Numbered from the stretch's first letter, positions 12,170 through 23,407 are shown. The stretch: 64,000 bases of DNA from Gallionellaceae bacterium (GCA_030823955.1 JAVBYO010000007.1:1-64000); one strand, 5' to 3'. Numbers and translations are program-made. The notes: generated from the sequence alone by a model not told the origin.

Positions 12170-13075
12170 TTGGACAGCAATCCTTCTTTCCGCTTCTTTA
12201 ATCGCGGCCCAAGCGCGGCTGTGCGCTTGGTGTTCTTCGTTGTTCTCTCGCTGCTGCTGCTGTTCATCGATGCGCGTTTCAAATATCTGGAGTCCACGCG
12301 CACGGTCATCTCCATCATCGTCTATCCCTTTCAGCGCCTGACTACCCTTCCGGGTATGGTGTGGCAGGAGGTCAGCGTTCATTTTGAGACGCAGAGCCAT
12401 CTGCTCGGCGAGAACACGCGTTTGCGCGAGCAACACAGTGTGGATGCGGCCCAGCTCAACCAGTTGCAGGTGTTGCAGGTGGAGAACGCGCAGTTGCTAC
12501 GTTTGTCCGAAATGCCGCAGCGTGTGGGTTATCCGATGCAGATGGCGGAAGTCATCTATGTGGAGCGGGACATCTTCAAGCGCAAGGTCATCATCAACAA
12601 GGGCGCACAGGCCAATGTCCAGATGGGGCAGGTGGTGATCGATGATGTCGGCGTGGTCGGGCAGGTCACCCGTGTCTATCCGTGGCTGTCGGAAGTCACC
12701 CTGTTGACCGACAAGGATCATGCCGTGCCGGTGCAGGTCCTGCGCAACGGCATCCGCTCGGTGGTATTCGGTTCCGGGGATATCGGCCAGTTGGCACTGC
12801 GTTATATGCCGATCAGTTCCGATATCCAGAGCGGCGATGTGCTGGTCACTTCGGGTATCGACGGCACCTATCCGGCCGGTCTGCCGGTGGCCAGGGTCAT
12901 CAAGATCGAGCGCGATCCGGCCTATCCGTTCGCGCGCATCACGTGTGAGCCGATGGCCGGTGCGGACAGGCACCGTTATCTGTTGATCGTGTCGGGGCTG
13001 CCGCAATTGCCGCCGCGTCCGGAAGCGGAAAGCAATGAAAAAACCAAAGCTGCGGGCAAGCCGGAGAAGCCATGA
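12170..13075 (+). CDS. mreC: Rod shape-determining protein MreC (TTG start)
   Basis: Downstream of mreB; TM segment plus coiled coil, VIDDVGVVGQVTRVYPWLSEVTLLTD. Confidence 0.93.
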   Translation: MDSNPSFRFFNRGPSAAVRLVFFVVLSLLLLFIDARFKYLESTRTVISIIVYPFQRLTTLPGMVWQEVSVHFETQSHLLGENTRLREQHSVDAAQLNQLQVLQVENAQLLRLSEMPQRVGYPMQMAEVIYVERDIFKRKVIINKGAQANVQMGQVVIDDVGVVGQVTRVYPWLSEVTLLTDKDHAVPVQVLRNGIRSVVFGSGDIGQLALRYMPISSDIQSGDVLVTSGIDGTYPAGLPVARVIKIERDPAYPFARITCEPMAGADRHRYLLIVSGLPQLPPRPEAESNEKTKAAGKPEKP

Positions 13076-13590
13076 GTAACGACTTTCCCAAAGATCGGGA
13101 GTTCCTGTTGCCGGCCAGCGGCCTGTTCATCACGTTCAGTCTGTTCGTCGCGATCCTGCTGGAGTGGTTGCCCTGGCAGGGATGGGGCCTGATCCTGAAG
13201 CCGGATTTTGTGGCACTGGTGTTGTTGTACTGGTGTACGCACAAGCCGTATCACGTCGGCATCGGTATCGCCTGGACAGTGGGCATTTTCGCCGACGTGG
13301 CAGATGCCAGTCTGTTCGGCCAGCACGCGCTGGCCTATGCAGTGCTGGCGTTCGGCGGAACGGTGTTGCACCGCCGTATCCAGATGTTCGATCTGCGCCA
13401 GCAGACCATGCAGATATTCCCGCTGTTGCTGATCAGTTACGCCGTCTATGCGGCTGTGCATTGGCAGGTGCGCGGTGTCGTGATGTGGGAATACTTTCTG
13501 GGTTGTGTGGTCTCCGCCGTGTTGTGGATACCGCTGACCATCCTGTTGCAGACATTGCGCCGCCCCCGATCTGACCCGAACGAGTTATGA
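13072..13590 (+). CDS. mreD: Rod shape-determining protein MreD
   Basis: Small polytopic protein between mreC and mrdA, 4-nt overlaps. Confidence 0.9.
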   Translation: MSNDFPKDREFLLPASGLFITFSLFVAILLEWLPWQGWGLILKPDFVALVLLYWCTHKPYHVGIGIAWTVGIFADVADASLFGQHALAYAVLAFGGTVLHRRIQMFDLRQQTMQIFPLLLISYAVYAAVHWQVRGVVMWEYFLGCVVSAVLWIPLTILLQTLRRPRSDPNEL

Positions 13591-15482
13591 GCCGCCGCGT
13601 CGAGCTGAAGAACCATCAGCGCGAAATCTATTATTTCCGTTTACGCCTGATGCTGAGCCTGGGCTTGGTGTTGGTTATGCTCGTCATTCTACTGCTGCGT
13701 TTCACCTACCTGCAGCTAATCAAACACGATCATTTCGAGACCATGGCGGAGAGCAACCGCATCGCGGTGGTGCCTATCGTACCCAACCGCGGTCTGATCC
13801 TGGACCGCAACGGTGTGGTGCTGGCGCGCAACTATTCCGGCTATACGCTGGAGATCGCTTCGCGCAAAGTGGCCAATCTGGAAGCGACCATCAATGAGCT
13901 GTCCACACTGGTCGATATCCAGCCCAAGGATCGCAAACGTTTCAAGAAGCTGCTGGCGGAGAGCCGCAACTTCGATACCTTGCCGATCCGCAACCGCCTG
14001 AGCGACGAGGAGGTGGCGCGTTTTGCGGCACAGCGCTACCGCTTTCCGGGGGTGGAGATCAAGGCGCGCTTGTTCCGTGAATATCCTTACGGCCAGGGCA
14101 CTTCGCATCTGATCGGTTATATCGGCCGTATCAACGAGAAAGACGTCGATCAGTTGAAAGAGGACGACATCGCGTCCAACTATCTGGGTTCCGACTATAT
14201 CGGCAAGACCGGACTGGAGCAGAGCTACGAGAAAGAGCTGCACGGCACTACCGGCTTCGAGCAAGTCGAGGTGGATGCGGGCGGACGTGCGGTGCGCGCG
14301 CTGTCGCGCAGTGCGCCAAAATCCGGCAATACGCTCGTGCTGACGCTGGATGCCAAGTTGCAGGAAGTGGCGGAGCAGGCTTTCGGCGCTTACCGCGGCG
14401 CGCTGGTGGCGATCGATCCGAACAACGGCGATATCCTCGCTTTTGTCAGCAAGCCCGGTTACGACCCCAACCTGTTCATCGACGGTATCGATACCGAGAA
14501 CTGGGAAGCATTGAACAGTTCGCTGGATGTCCCGCTCAACAACCGCGCTTTGCGCGGCCAGTATCCGCCGGGTTCGACCATCAAGCCGTTCATGGCCCTT
14601 GCGGGTCTGTATAACAAGCGCTCGCCGAGCTACACCATCGGTGATCCGGGTTATTACACTTTGCCCGGCAACCGGCACCAGTACCGCGACTGGAAGAAAG
14701 GCGGACACGGCAGCGTGGATATGTTCAAGTCCATCGTCATCTCCTGCGATACCTACTACTACGGGCTGGCGACCGAGCTGGGCATAGACAAGATACACGG
14801 TTACCTGTCGCAATTCGGTTTCGGCAAAAAAACCGGCGTGGACATGGAGGGTGAAGTTTCCGGCTTGCTTCCGTCGCAGCAATGGAAGATGAATCGGCAC
14901 AAACAGATCTGGTATCCCGGTGATACCGTGTCGGTGGGGATCGGGCAGGGATACAACCTGGTCACGCCGCTGCAACTGGCTTCGGCGACCGCGACGCTGG
15001 CGAACGGCGGTGTGGGTTACAAGCCGCATTTTGTGAAGCATATCGAGCGGCCTTCCGGCAATGCTTCCGAGCGGGAAAATGCGCCTTCGATCGACATCCA
15101 TATCGATCCGCAACATATCGATCTGGTCAAGCGCGCGATGGAGGCGGTCACCAAACCGGGCGGAACGGCGGCGGGAGCGGGTTCCGGCGCTCCTTACCGC
15201 ATGGCTGGCAAGACCGGGACGGCGCAGGTGATCGGCATGAAGCAGGGGGAGAAATACGATGAGAAGAAGATCTCGGAATATTTCCGCGACCATGCCTGGT
15301 TCATCGCTTTTGCGCCGGTAGAAAAGCCGACCATCGCGCTGGCGGTGTTGGCCGAGAACGGCGGTCACGGTGGCTCGACCGCCGCGCCGATCGCGCGCAA
15401 GGTGCTGGATTATTATCTGCTGGGCAAGCTTCCCCTGCCGTTGCAGACCGTGGTGGAAAAAGAGGGGGCTGAAGATGACTGA
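13587..15482 (+). CDS. mrdA: Penicillin-binding protein 2
   Basis: PPGSTIKPF active site, KTGTAQVIG, PBP2 N-terminal pedestal region. Confidence 0.96.
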   Translation: MSRRVELKNHQREIYYFRLRLMLSLGLVLVMLVILLLRFTYLQLIKHDHFETMAESNRIAVVPIVPNRGLILDRNGVVLARNYSGYTLEIASRKVANLEATINELSTLVDIQPKDRKRFKKLLAESRNFDTLPIRNRLSDEEVARFAAQRYRFPGVEIKARLFREYPYGQGTSHLIGYIGRINEKDVDQLKEDDIASNYLGSDYIGKTGLEQSYEKELHGTTGFEQVEVDAGGRAVRALSRSAPKSGNTLVLTLDAKLQEVAEQAFGAYRGALVAIDPNNGDILAFVSKPGYDPNLFIDGIDTENWEALNSSLDVPLNNRALRGQYPPGSTIKPFMALAGLYNKRSPSYTIGDPGYYTLPGNRHQYRDWKKGGHGSVDMFKSIVISCDTYYYGLATELGIDKIHGYLSQFGFGKKTGVDMEGEVSGLLPSQQWKMNRHKQIWYPGDTVSVGIGQGYNLVTPLQLASATATLANGGVGYKPHFVKHIERPSGNASERENAPSIDIHIDPQHIDLVKRAMEAVTKPGGTAAGAGSGAPYRMAGKTGTAQVIGMKQGEKYDEKKISEYFRDHAWFIAFAPVEKPTIALAVLAENGGHGGSTAAPIARKVLDYYLLGKLPLPLQTVVEKEGAEDD

Positions 15483-15539
15483 GCGTCGGCATCGAACCAT
15501 CGCGGCCTGGCAGGTTGTCGCAGCGGAGGAGATTGAGTG

Positions 15540-16637
15540 ATGAACAGAAAAGAACTGCAGCGCCGTTTCATGGCGCATCTCGATCCGGTGTTGTTATTGG
15601 CGCTCGGCCTGCTGTTGCTGGTGAGTCTGGTGCTGATATACAGCGCCAGCGACGGTGACTGGATGCGTGTCTCCGGCCAGTTCGTCAATATCCTAGTTGC
15701 ATTCGCCGCCTTGTGGCTGGTCGCCAATATGCCATTGCATTATCTGATCCGCAGTGCGGTGCCGATCTATATCTTCGGCATGGTTTTGCTGATCTGTGTG
15801 GCCCTGTTCGGCGAGATCAGCCACGGCGCGCGGCGCTGGCTGAACATCGGTGTTGCCACCATCCAGCCTTCGGAGCTGATGAAGATCGCGGTGCCGCTGA
15901 TGATGGCTTGGTACTTTGAGAAACACGAAGCGACACTGACGCTGAAGAATTATTTTGTCGCGGCATTGCTGCTGCTGTTGCCGGTGGCGCTGATCGCGCG
16001 CCAGCCCGATCTGGGAACCTCCATCCTGATCGGGGCGAGCGGGTTCTATGTGTTGTTTCTGGCCGGTCTTAGTTGGCGCATCATGCTGGGCATGTTGTTG
16101 ATGGCCATCGCCAGTGCCCCGTTCCTGTGGTCCATGCTGCACGAGTACCAGCGTCACCGTATCCTTATGCTGTTCGATCCCTCGCAGGATGCGCTGGGCA
16201 AGGGTTATCACACCATCCAGGGCATGATCGCGGTTGGCTCGGGCGGGTTCCTCGGCAAGGGTTATCTGAACGGCACGCAGACCCATCTGGACTTCCTGCC
16301 GGAACGGACCACCGATTTCATCTTCGCGGTCTGGTCGGAGGAGTTCGGATTCATTGGCAATCTGATCCTGCTCGGCCTGTTTATCTTTGTCATCGGGCGC
16401 GGGTTCGTCATCACAGCCAACGCTTCGACCTATTTCACGCGGCTGATGGCCGGTAGTATCACGCTCACCTTCTTTACCTATGCCTTCGTCAATATGGGTA
16501 TGGTCAGCGGCATCCTGCCGGTGGTTGGCGTGCCATTGCCGCTGGTGAGTTACGGCGGTACGTCGATGCTTACCTTGTTGCTCGGATTTGGTATGCTGAT
16601 GAGTATTCACACCCACAAGCAGTTGGTCAAAACCTAA
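15540..16637 (+). CDS. rodA: Rod shape-determining protein RodA (SEDS glycosyltransferase)
   Basis: SEDS motifs, LPERTTDFIFAVWSEEFGFIG, LPLVSYGGTSM. Confidence 0.96.
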   Translation: MNRKELQRRFMAHLDPVLLLALGLLLLVSLVLIYSASDGDWMRVSGQFVNILVAFAALWLVANMPLHYLIRSAVPIYIFGMVLLICVALFGEISHGARRWLNIGVATIQPSELMKIAVPLMMAWYFEKHEATLTLKNYFVAALLLLLPVALIARQPDLGTSILIGASGFYVLFLAGLSWRIMLGMLLMAIASAPFLWSMLHEYQRHRILMLFDPSQDALGKGYHTIQGMIAVGSGGFLGKGYLNGTQTHLDFLPERTTDFIFAVWSEEFGFIGNLILLGLFIFVIGRGFVITANASTYFTRLMAGSITLTFFTYAFVNMGMVSGILPVVGVPLPLVSYGGTSMLTLLLGFGMLMSIHTHKQLVKT

Positions 16638-16648
16638 GGAGTTCACCG

Positions 16649-17722
16649 ATGAACAAGCAGATCGCTTTGCTATTAATTGCAATCTTCAGTCTGGCAGGAT
16701 GTGCAGGCGGAGCCAAACAGAGAGCGGGAAAGAGCAGGGCCCCGGTAGAGGATTTGGCTTCCGGCCCGGGAGGCAGCGTGATCGCGCCGGCACCGGAGCC
16801 TGCCACGGGATCGGTCTATCAGGCCGATCCTGCCCCTGCGCCAGCAGCGGCTGCGGAGCCCCGTTCTGAAGCTGCGGCTGCAGTTATACCGGCTCAAACG
16901 GGTTCGGGGGGTTATCTGGCTGGCGACGGCCCCGGCGCGGAGACACCTGTCAATCTGGATGAGGTTCCCGATGCCGTGCCCAAAGCGGAGCCCCTGCATC
17001 GTTATGCCAACCGCGAATACACCGCATTGGGCAAGACCTACAAACCACTGGATAGTACCGGTACCTATAAAGAGAGAGGTGTCGCATCCTGGTACGGCAA
17101 GAAATTCCACGGGCAACGCACTTCCATCGGCGAGACATACGACATGTATGCCATGACGGCGGCCCATCCCACTTTACCCATTCCGAGTTATGCGCGCGTC
17201 ACCAATGTCGCCACCCAAAAGTCTGTGGTGGTGCGGGTGAATGACCGCGGGCCGTTCCTGCATAATCGCATCATCGACCTTTCCTACACGGCGGCCCATA
17301 AACTCGGGATCGTGAATAGCGGCAGCGCCGAAGTCGAGGTGGAGAGCATCGCAGTGGACGGGTCTTCCACGCTTACTGTTTCGACGGAGCTGAGTGTGCC
17401 GGGCAAGGCGGCTGCGCCCATTATCGAACCGGCACTGATTGCCGCGGCATCCGCGCCTGTTCCGGCTGCGGCACCTGTCGCGTCGGTGACAGGCAAAGTG
17501 TATCTGCAACTTGGCGCATTCAAATCGCCGCAGGGGGCGGAAAGTTTTCTGGCCAAGATGCGCGCCACTCTCGGCGAGGGCGGGAGGCCGCTCAGCCTGA
17601 TCGAGAAGGACGGACTGCAAAGGGTGCATCTCGGCCCCTATGCCACCCAGAGCGAGGCCCGTGCCGCCAGTGAAAAGCTGAAGTCCCGCTTGGGATTCAA
17701 ACCCTATGTCAGCGTGCGCTGA
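16649..17722 (+). CDS. rlpA: Septal ring lytic transglycosylase RlpA family lipoprotein with SPOR domain
   Basis: Lipobox LAGC, GVASWYGKKFHGQRTSIGETYDMYAMTAAHPTLP, C-terminal SPOR. Confidence 0.94.
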   Translation: MNKQIALLLIAIFSLAGCAGGAKQRAGKSRAPVEDLASGPGGSVIAPAPEPATGSVYQADPAPAPAAAAEPRSEAAAAVIPAQTGSGGYLAGDGPGAETPVNLDEVPDAVPKAEPLHRYANREYTALGKTYKPLDSTGTYKERGVASWYGKKFHGQRTSIGETYDMYAMTAAHPTLPIPSYARVTNVATQKSVVVRVNDRGPFLHNRIIDLSYTAAHKLGIVNSGSAEVEVESIAVDGSSTLTVSTELSVPGKAAAPIIEPALIAAASAPVPAAAPVASVTGKVYLQLGAFKSPQGAESFLAKMRATLGEGGRPLSLIEKDGLQRVHLGPYATQSEARAASEKLKSRLGFKPYVSVR

Positions 17723-17743
17723 GCTGATCCAGATAAAGACAAG

Positions 17744-18142
17744 ATGAAAAAAAGAAACCTGTTGCGCGTTCCCGTTACGGCCGGCCTGAAGGACATCTAC
17801 GCGATGGACATGCATTCGGCCTATCAGGCCGCGTGCCTCGGTCAGTTCAACGTCACTTTGTTCGGGCGTCTGGCGGCTGCGGTCTCTGTGGTGCGTACCG
17901 CGCTCGTACGACATCAGACCAGGATCGAGAATGCGGTCGAAATACTCGATGCGGCCATTCTCGTCCTGCAGCGGGTGCGGGCAAAAGGTGATGAGACCGG
18001 CATCTGGGAGATTCCCGAGGCTGACCGTGCAGCGGTGTCGGACGGCATCGAAGTGGCCGAGCAATGTATCGGTACGCTCGATGTCGCGCTACTGGCTGAG
18101 ACGGCGGAACAGTTATTGCGCGACATCAGCGACGAAAGCTGA
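17744..18142 (+). CDS. Hypothetical protein
   Basis: 132 aa ORF with RBS-like upstream sequence and no strong competing ORF; no family recognised. Confidence 0.65.
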   Translation: MKKRNLLRVPVTAGLKDIYAMDMHSAYQAACLGQFNVTLFGRLAAAVSVVRTALVRHQTRIENAVEILDAAILVLQRVRAKGDETGIWEIPEADRAAVSDGIEVAEQCIGTLDVALLAETAEQLLRDISDES

Positions 18143-18315
18143 TCATTGCGGGGGCCAACCCCGGTAGGTCTCATAGTGTTCCGATCAGACACAAATCATC
18201 GGTTCATCACTCAAGTTTTTCGATGTACGGTCGATAGACAGTTAAATAAACAGTGTCGGCAGCGGAAGTCGCCAAGCCGACCCAAGGGCGTGTCGCCGGA
18301 ATAAAGGGGGAAGAG

Positions 18316-19956
18316 ATGAAGCATTGGTGGAGTAATCTGTCGTTAAAAAACAAGTTGCAGGTTCCGGTGCAACTGGTTCTGATGCTGATCCTGCTGACCG
18401 GGCAGCATTTTGCTTTCCTCTGGCTGGAAGGGCGGATGGTGGACGATGCGAAGCAGAAAGCGGTGATCTCCGGTGAGATGGCGTTGCGCACGATGAATGC
18501 GCTGATGCTCAACGGCGAGATCGGCAATCCGGAGCGCCGCAAAAAAGCGCTCGAACATCTGGTGCAACAAAAAGAACTCAATCTGGCGGATGTGCGCATC
18601 ATCCGCGGCAATCCGGTGATCGATCAGTTCGGCGCGGGGATGCAAAGCGAACAGGCACAAGACGACGCCGAGAAAGCCGTGTTGTCGGGAGGCGGGGTGA
18701 GCGTCGGTGAGCCCGAGCACGATACGCAAGGCCGCGTGACCCTGCGCACGATCGTGCCGTTCGTGGCGACTTCCGGCGAGCATAGTGTGATCAACTGTAT
18801 GCAATGCCATACAGTCTCGGAAGGTGCGATCATGGGGGCGGCGATCGTCATTTCGGATGTGAGCAAAGAAGACGCTTTTCTCGATAATGCCAACCGTATG
18901 TTGTGGGTCGCGCAGATATTCATCCAGATCGCCTTGTTCTTCGTGGTCGGCGGGGTGATCAACCGGATCGTCGAGCCGGTCCGGGATCTGCAACAGACGA
19001 TGATGTCGATCCAGGCCAGCGGAGATCTGACCAAGCGCACCAGGGCCGGCAACAACGACGAGATCGGACAGGCATCGTTAGCGTTCAACGGCTTGATGGA
19101 TAGTATGTGTCAAGCCTTGCGACAGGTTCATGCCAGCGCGAATGAGGTGTCGAATACGGCAGCTTTGTTGTCCTCGACTTCCGCGCAGGTGATCAGCAGT
19201 TCAGATGCGCAGAGCGGATCGGCGACATCGACCGCAGCGGCGGTGGAAGAGTTGGCGGTCAGCATCACCTCCGTTGCGGACAATACCGAAGACGTGCGCA
19301 AACTCTCCCAACTCAGCCTTGAGCGAACCCGGGAAGGCAATGCCAGTGCCGTCGAGATGGTGAGCGAGATGCGCAGCATCGAAGCCACGGTCCGGCAGAT
19401 CGCCGAGTCCGTGCAGGAGTTCGTCCAGAGTACACACACTATCGCCAGCATGACGCAACAGGTGAGAGACATCGCTGACCAGACGAATCTGCTGGCGCTG
19501 AACGCAGCCATTGAGGCGGCCCGTGCCGGCGAACAGGGGCGAGGTTTTGCGGTGGTGGCCGATGAAGTGCGCAAACTGGCGGAAAAGTCGGCGGTTTCAG
19601 CCAGCGAGATCGACCGTGTCACTTCGACGTTGAGCAGCAGGTCTGAGTTCGCGGAAACGTCCATCGAAACCGGACTGGCGTCGTTGCAAGTCGCGATGGG
19701 GCATATCGATCGCGTGATCGGCGTGCTGGACGAGGCCGGTAAGACGGTCACCGCAGCGACTAGCGGTGTGGCGGATATCTCTTCTTCCGTCAAAGAGCAG
19801 CAGCTGGCCAGTACTGATGTGGCGCGCCATGTCGAGCATATCGCCCAGATGGCAGAGGAGAGCAGAAAGGCAATCGAGCAGACCGTGGCGAGCGTCCATC
19901 ATCTCGGTGAACTCGCCGGTGCCTTGGAAGGTGCGGTGGCTCGTTTCCGTGTGTAA
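18316..19956 (+). CDS. Methyl-accepting chemotaxis protein with CxxCH motif in the predicted periplasmic sensor region
   Basis: Two TM segments, HAMP, signalling tip [45 protein letters not shown] in the sensor; start chosen after ggggaagag. Confidence 0.9.
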   Translation: MKHWWSNLSLKNKLQVPVQLVLMLILLTGQHFAFLWLEGRMVDDAKQKAVISGEMALRTMNALMLNGEIGNPERRKKALEHLVQQKELNLADVRIIRGNPVIDQFGAGMQSEQAQDDAEKAVLSGGGVSVGEPEHDTQGRVTLRTIVPFVATSGEHSVINCMQCHTVSEGAIMGAAIVISDVSKEDAFLDNANRMLWVAQIFIQIALFFVVGGVINRIVEPVRDLQQTMMSIQASGDLTKRTRAGNNDEIGQASLAFNGLMDSMCQALRQVHASANEVSNTAALLSSTSAQVISSSDAQSGSATSTAAAVEELAVSITSVADNTEDVRKLSQLSLERTREGNASAVEMVSEMRSIEATVRQIAESVQEFVQSTHTIASMTQQVRDIADQTNLLALNAAIEAARAGEQGRGFAVVADEVRKLAEKSAVSASEIDRVTSTLSSRSEFAETSIETGLASLQVAMGHIDRVIGVLDEAGKTVTAATSGVADISSSVKEQQLASTDVARHVEHIAQMAEESRKAIEQTVASVHHLGELAGALEGAVARFRV

Positions 19957-20053
19957 GTCCGGAATGGGGGCGCTATTGTATGTGTTCAGTTCCGCTGGCG
20001 TCTGAGCAAAACACTTCCGGCAGAGCCAGTGCGGAGAGTTCTCAACAGAGGTA

Positions 20054-20440
20054 TCACGGCCCGGCTTTTTTAGGAGGCTCGGGTGGCGGTGCAGCAGCGG
20101 CAGCGGGTTTCGGTGCGCTGCCGGGCTTTTCCTGCGTTTGTGCCTGAGGTTTGTCGTTCTTCTTCGAGGAAGCTGTTTTTGTCTTCGTTTTCGTTCTGAG
20201 GGACCGTTTGGCGGTCGCAGTGGCGGGCGTTTCCATCATCTTGAGGAATTTGGCAGTGGCGGTGGGTTCGGAGATATCGTTCACTTCGGATTCCTGCCGC
20301 ATCGTTTTCCATTGATCCCTGAGGGTTGCGGGAGCGGAATCATGGGTGATGAACTTCGTGGGTGGTTCGTCCAGCGGCTGTTCCGCCGGGACGATGATAC
20401 ATCCGGCGAGAAGGAGAAGGGGAAAGAGACGGATCTTCAT
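20054..20440 (-). CDS. Putative lipoprotein with Ala/Pro/Lys-rich tail
   Basis: MKIRLFPLLLLAGC lipobox; low-complexity C-terminus. Confidence 0.65.
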   Translation of the reverse strand: MKIRLFPLLLLAGCIIVPAEQPLDEPPTKFITHDSAPATLRDQWKTMRQESEVNDISEPTATAKFLKMMETPATATAKRSLRTKTKTKTASSKKNDKPQAQTQEKPGSAPKPAAAAAPPPEPPKKAGP

Positions 20441-20508
20441 ACGACACTCCATTCGCGCGGGGATGCGGTCAATTGTAGTCAGCCACGCATAAATGCGCCA
20501 TTTATTGT

Positions 20509-21855
20509 TCATGCCCCAGTGTCTTGCACACGCAAGACCAGACCTTTCAGATAGGCCCCTTCGGGGAAACTTAGCAGCACCGGATGATCCGCTGCCGCAT
20601 GTAATTTTTTCACGATCTGCACATCCACGCCCGCGTCCAGTGCCGCACCCGCGATGATCTTCTGGAACAACTCGTCGCTGATGCCTCCGGAGCAGGAGTA
20701 GGTGAATAACAGTCCGCCCGGGCGCAACAGTTTGAAGCCCAGCAGGTTGATATCTTTGTAGGCGCGCGCGGCTTTTTCAGCAAAGGCTGCGGTGGGGGCG
20801 AACTTGGGCGGATCCAAAACAATCAAATCGAACTTGCGGTTCTGGTCACGCAGCTTGCGCAGCGCGTCGAACACATCGGCGCATTGCCATTCTGCTTTGG
20901 AGGCGTCGAGGCCGTTCAACTCGACATTGCGTTTGGCCAATTCCAGCGCACTTTCTGAAGCATCAATGGACAGTACCGACTGCGCACCTCCGCGCAGCGC
21001 GTAGAGCGAGAAGCCGCCGGTGTAGCAAAAACAGTTGAGCACATCACGCCCAGCAGAGAGTTTGCCGGTGAGTGCGCGGTTGTCGCGTTGGTCGAGGTAA
21101 TAGCCGGTCTTTTGTCCCGCAGCGACATCTACTGCGAAGCGCAGTCCGTGTTCTGTCACTTCGGTATTTTCCGGCAATTGGCCGTGCACCACGCCGCAGC
21201 GCTTGGGCAGGCCTTCCAGTTCACGCCCATCCGAATCGGAACGTTCATAGATGCAAATCGGAGTGCAGAGTTGTCGCAGGATGTCGGCGATAGTATCGCG
21301 CCAGTGTTCTGTCCCCGCGCTGCCCAGCTGCATCACCAGTACATCACCGTATCTGTCCACGATCAGACCAGGCAATCCGTCCGACTCGCCGTGGATGATG
21401 CGCATGCCGTTGCTGTCATGCTCCAGGTCGAGCATGCGGCGCGCGGCCAGTGCGCGCACGATGCGATTGCGGAAGAACCTGCTGTCGATGGATTCCTGTT
21501 CGCTCCATGACCACACTCGTGCGGTGATCTGGGAGGCGGGATTATAGGCGGCCCATGCCAGAAAGGCCCCGGTCTCGTCCCGCACCGGCACAGTGTCGCC
21601 GCTGCACGGTGCGCCGTCGATGCACTCGACCGCTCCCGAGAATATCCACGGGTGGCGGCGTTGCAATGATTTCTCGCGTCCGGCTTTGAGGATGATGGCC
21701 GCTTTGGCGCCCGGATTTCCGCTGCGTGGAGGTTTTCCTTGCTGTGCTGCGGCAGTGTTGGTCGCTTTGCCGTGCTGCATGCGTTTACGGAAGTCCTTGC
21801 CGCCTTGTGATTGGCGGTGTGGGGTCGAGGGTGATCTGGGTTTGCTTGGGCTCAT
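20509..21855 (-). CDS. rlmI: Class I SAM-dependent rRNA methyltransferase, RlmI family, with basic N-terminal extension
   Basis: PUA-like N-terminus (RRHPWIFSGAVE), YLDQRDNR, NCFCYTGGFSLYA, LDPPKFAP. Confidence 0.88.
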   Translation of the reverse strand: MSPSKPRSPSTPHRQSQGGKDFRKRMQHGKATNTAAAQQGKPPRSGNPGAKAAIILKAGREKSLQRRHPWIFSGAVECIDGAPCSGDTVPVRDETGAFLAWAAYNPASQITARVWSWSEQESIDSRFFRNRIVRALAARRMLDLEHDSNGMRIIHGESDGLPGLIVDRYGDVLVMQLGSAGTEHWRDTIADILRQLCTPICIYERSDSDGRELEGLPKRCGVVHGQLPENTEVTEHGLRFAVDVAAGQKTGYYLDQRDNRALTGKLSAGRDVLNCFCYTGGFSLYALRGGAQSVLSIDASESALELAKRNVELNGLDASKAEWQCADVFDALRKLRDQNRKFDLIVLDPPKFAPTAAFAEKAARAYKDINLLGFKLLRPGGLLFTYSCSGGISDELFQKIIAGAALDAGVDVQIVKKLHAAADHPVLLSFPEGAYLKGLVLRVQDTGA

Positions 21856-22754
21856 GGTTTCTTCTTGGCGCGCGGGTGTGCGCTGTCATAGATCTTGGCG
21901 AGGTACTGGAAATCGAGATGGGTGTAGACCTGTGTGGTCGAGATGCTGGCGTGGCCGAGCATCTCCTGTACCGCGCGCAGGTCGCCGGAGGATTGCAGCA
22001 CATGTGTGGCGAAGGAATGGCGCAGCATGTGCGGGTGCACGCCGGTATTGAGGCCCTGTTTAAGCGCCCATTTATCCAGTTGCAATTCCACTGTGCGTGG
22101 CGAAATGCGCGCACCTCGTGTGCCCACGAACAATGCGCTCTCATTCGGCTTGGCGATCTGTTCGCGTACCGCGAGCCATGCCTGCAATGCGGCGATGGCG
22201 TGGCTGCCCAGAGGCACGATGCGAGTCTTGTTGCCTTTGCCGGTGACACGCACCGAAGCATCGGCGAAATCCATATCGATGGGATCGAGGCTCACCAGTT
22301 CGGCCAGACGCAGGCCGGAAGAATAGAGCAGCTCGAACATCGCCTTGTCGCGCGCATCCAACGGTGTCTCCACCTTCATCTCCACCAGCTTCACCGCCTC
22401 GTCCGGCGACAGCGCGTGCGGCAAAGTCTTGGGGGCTTTCGGCGCGCGCAGGCCGATACAGGGATTGCTCTGGCAGCCGTGATCGCGCATCAGATAGGCA
22501 AAGAATCCGCGCCATGCCGACAGGGTTCGCGCCAACGAGCGGCCACTCAAGCCATTGCTGTGCAACTGTGCGATATAACGGCGGATATGGTGGCTCTTGA
22601 GGTCGGCGAGGGGCGTGGCATTGGCCAGTTCAAACAGGCGGCGGATGTCGCGCGTATAGTTCTCCGAGGTTAGCGGGGAGTAGTTGCGCTCATGATGCAG
22701 ATAGGCGAGATAGCCTTGCAGGGTCGGAGGGGCATCATGAGTGGCCGCAGGCAT
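21852..22754 (-). CDS. xerC: Tyrosine recombinase XerC
   Basis: Catalytic [12 protein letters not shown] and [15 protein letters not shown]; next to DUF484 and dapF. Confidence 0.93.
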   Translation of the reverse strand: MPAATHDAPPTLQGYLAYLHHERNYSPLTSENYTRDIRRLFELANATPLADLKSHHIRRYIAQLHSNGLSGRSLARTLSAWRGFFAYLMRDHGCQSNPCIGLRAPKAPKTLPHALSPDEAVKLVEMKVETPLDARDKAMFELLYSSGLRLAELVSLDPIDMDFADASVRVTGKGNKTRIVPLGSHAIAALQAWLAVREQIAKPNESALFVGTRGARISPRTVELQLDKWALKQGLNTGVHPHMLRHSFATHVLQSSGDLRAVQEMLGHASISTTQVYTHLDFQYLAKIYDSAHPRAKKKP

Positions 22755-23407
22755 CAGGAGCGGGGGCTGAGGGCAGCGCTCGCGAGGTCGGCGATATGCT
22801 GCAAGAACACCGTTCCCATTCCGGGATAAAAGCGCTGGGTGTCTTCGCTGGCGAGGATGAGCAGGCCTATGGTCTGTTTGTTCGCGCGCAAGGGCAGGTA
22901 GGCGAAAGAGCGCAGATGCGGAGCGGCTTCACCGAACCATTGTGCGGTATCTGCGCTAGCCTCATGCAGACACACCGGCTGGGTATGGCTGTCGGCGAAG
23001 GCCAGCACCTCGGCGCTTGGTGCCTGTTCTTTCCACAGATGCAGGGCGGCATGCGGGATGGCAAAGACCTCGCGCAGGTTGTGCACGACGGCATCCTGCA
23101 GGCCGGATGCCGTGCCTGTGCCGAACAGGGTCAGCGTGAATTGATGCAACTTACTTTGCAGGCCGTCATTCTCTTTGGCGAATTCGAGCAGGTCATGCAG
23201 TTTCTTTTCGAGCTCTTTCACGCGTTCACGCAGGGTGAGCATCTGGCGCTCGCTCAGTGAAATGGTGCGTCCACCATAGGGATGGGGGATGACGATATCG
23301 GCCAGCATCTGGGCGTGGGCCTCGAAAAAATCGGGATTGTTCTGTAAATAGTTTGCGACGTCTTCTGCTTTCATATCTGTCCTGTTAAATGATGATCTCA
23401 CCTTCAA
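22754..23407 (-). CDS. DUF484 family protein
   Basis: [41 protein letters not shown]. Confidence 0.93.
   Translation of the reverse strand: MKVRSSFNRTDMKAEDVANYLQNNPDFFEAHAQMLADIVIPHPYGGRTISLSERQMLTLRERVKELEKKLHDLLEFAKENDGLQSKLHQFTLTLFGTGTASGLQDAVVHNLREVFAIPHAALHLWKEQAPSAEVLAFADSHTQPVCLHEASADTAQWFGEAAPHLRSFAYLPLRANKQTIGLLILASEDTQRFYPGMGTVFLQHIADLASAALSPRS

Noticed and set aside
13716-15578. 620-aa minus-strand ORF opposite mrdA
   Set aside because: Shadow ORF of a high-GC coding region; no domain signal
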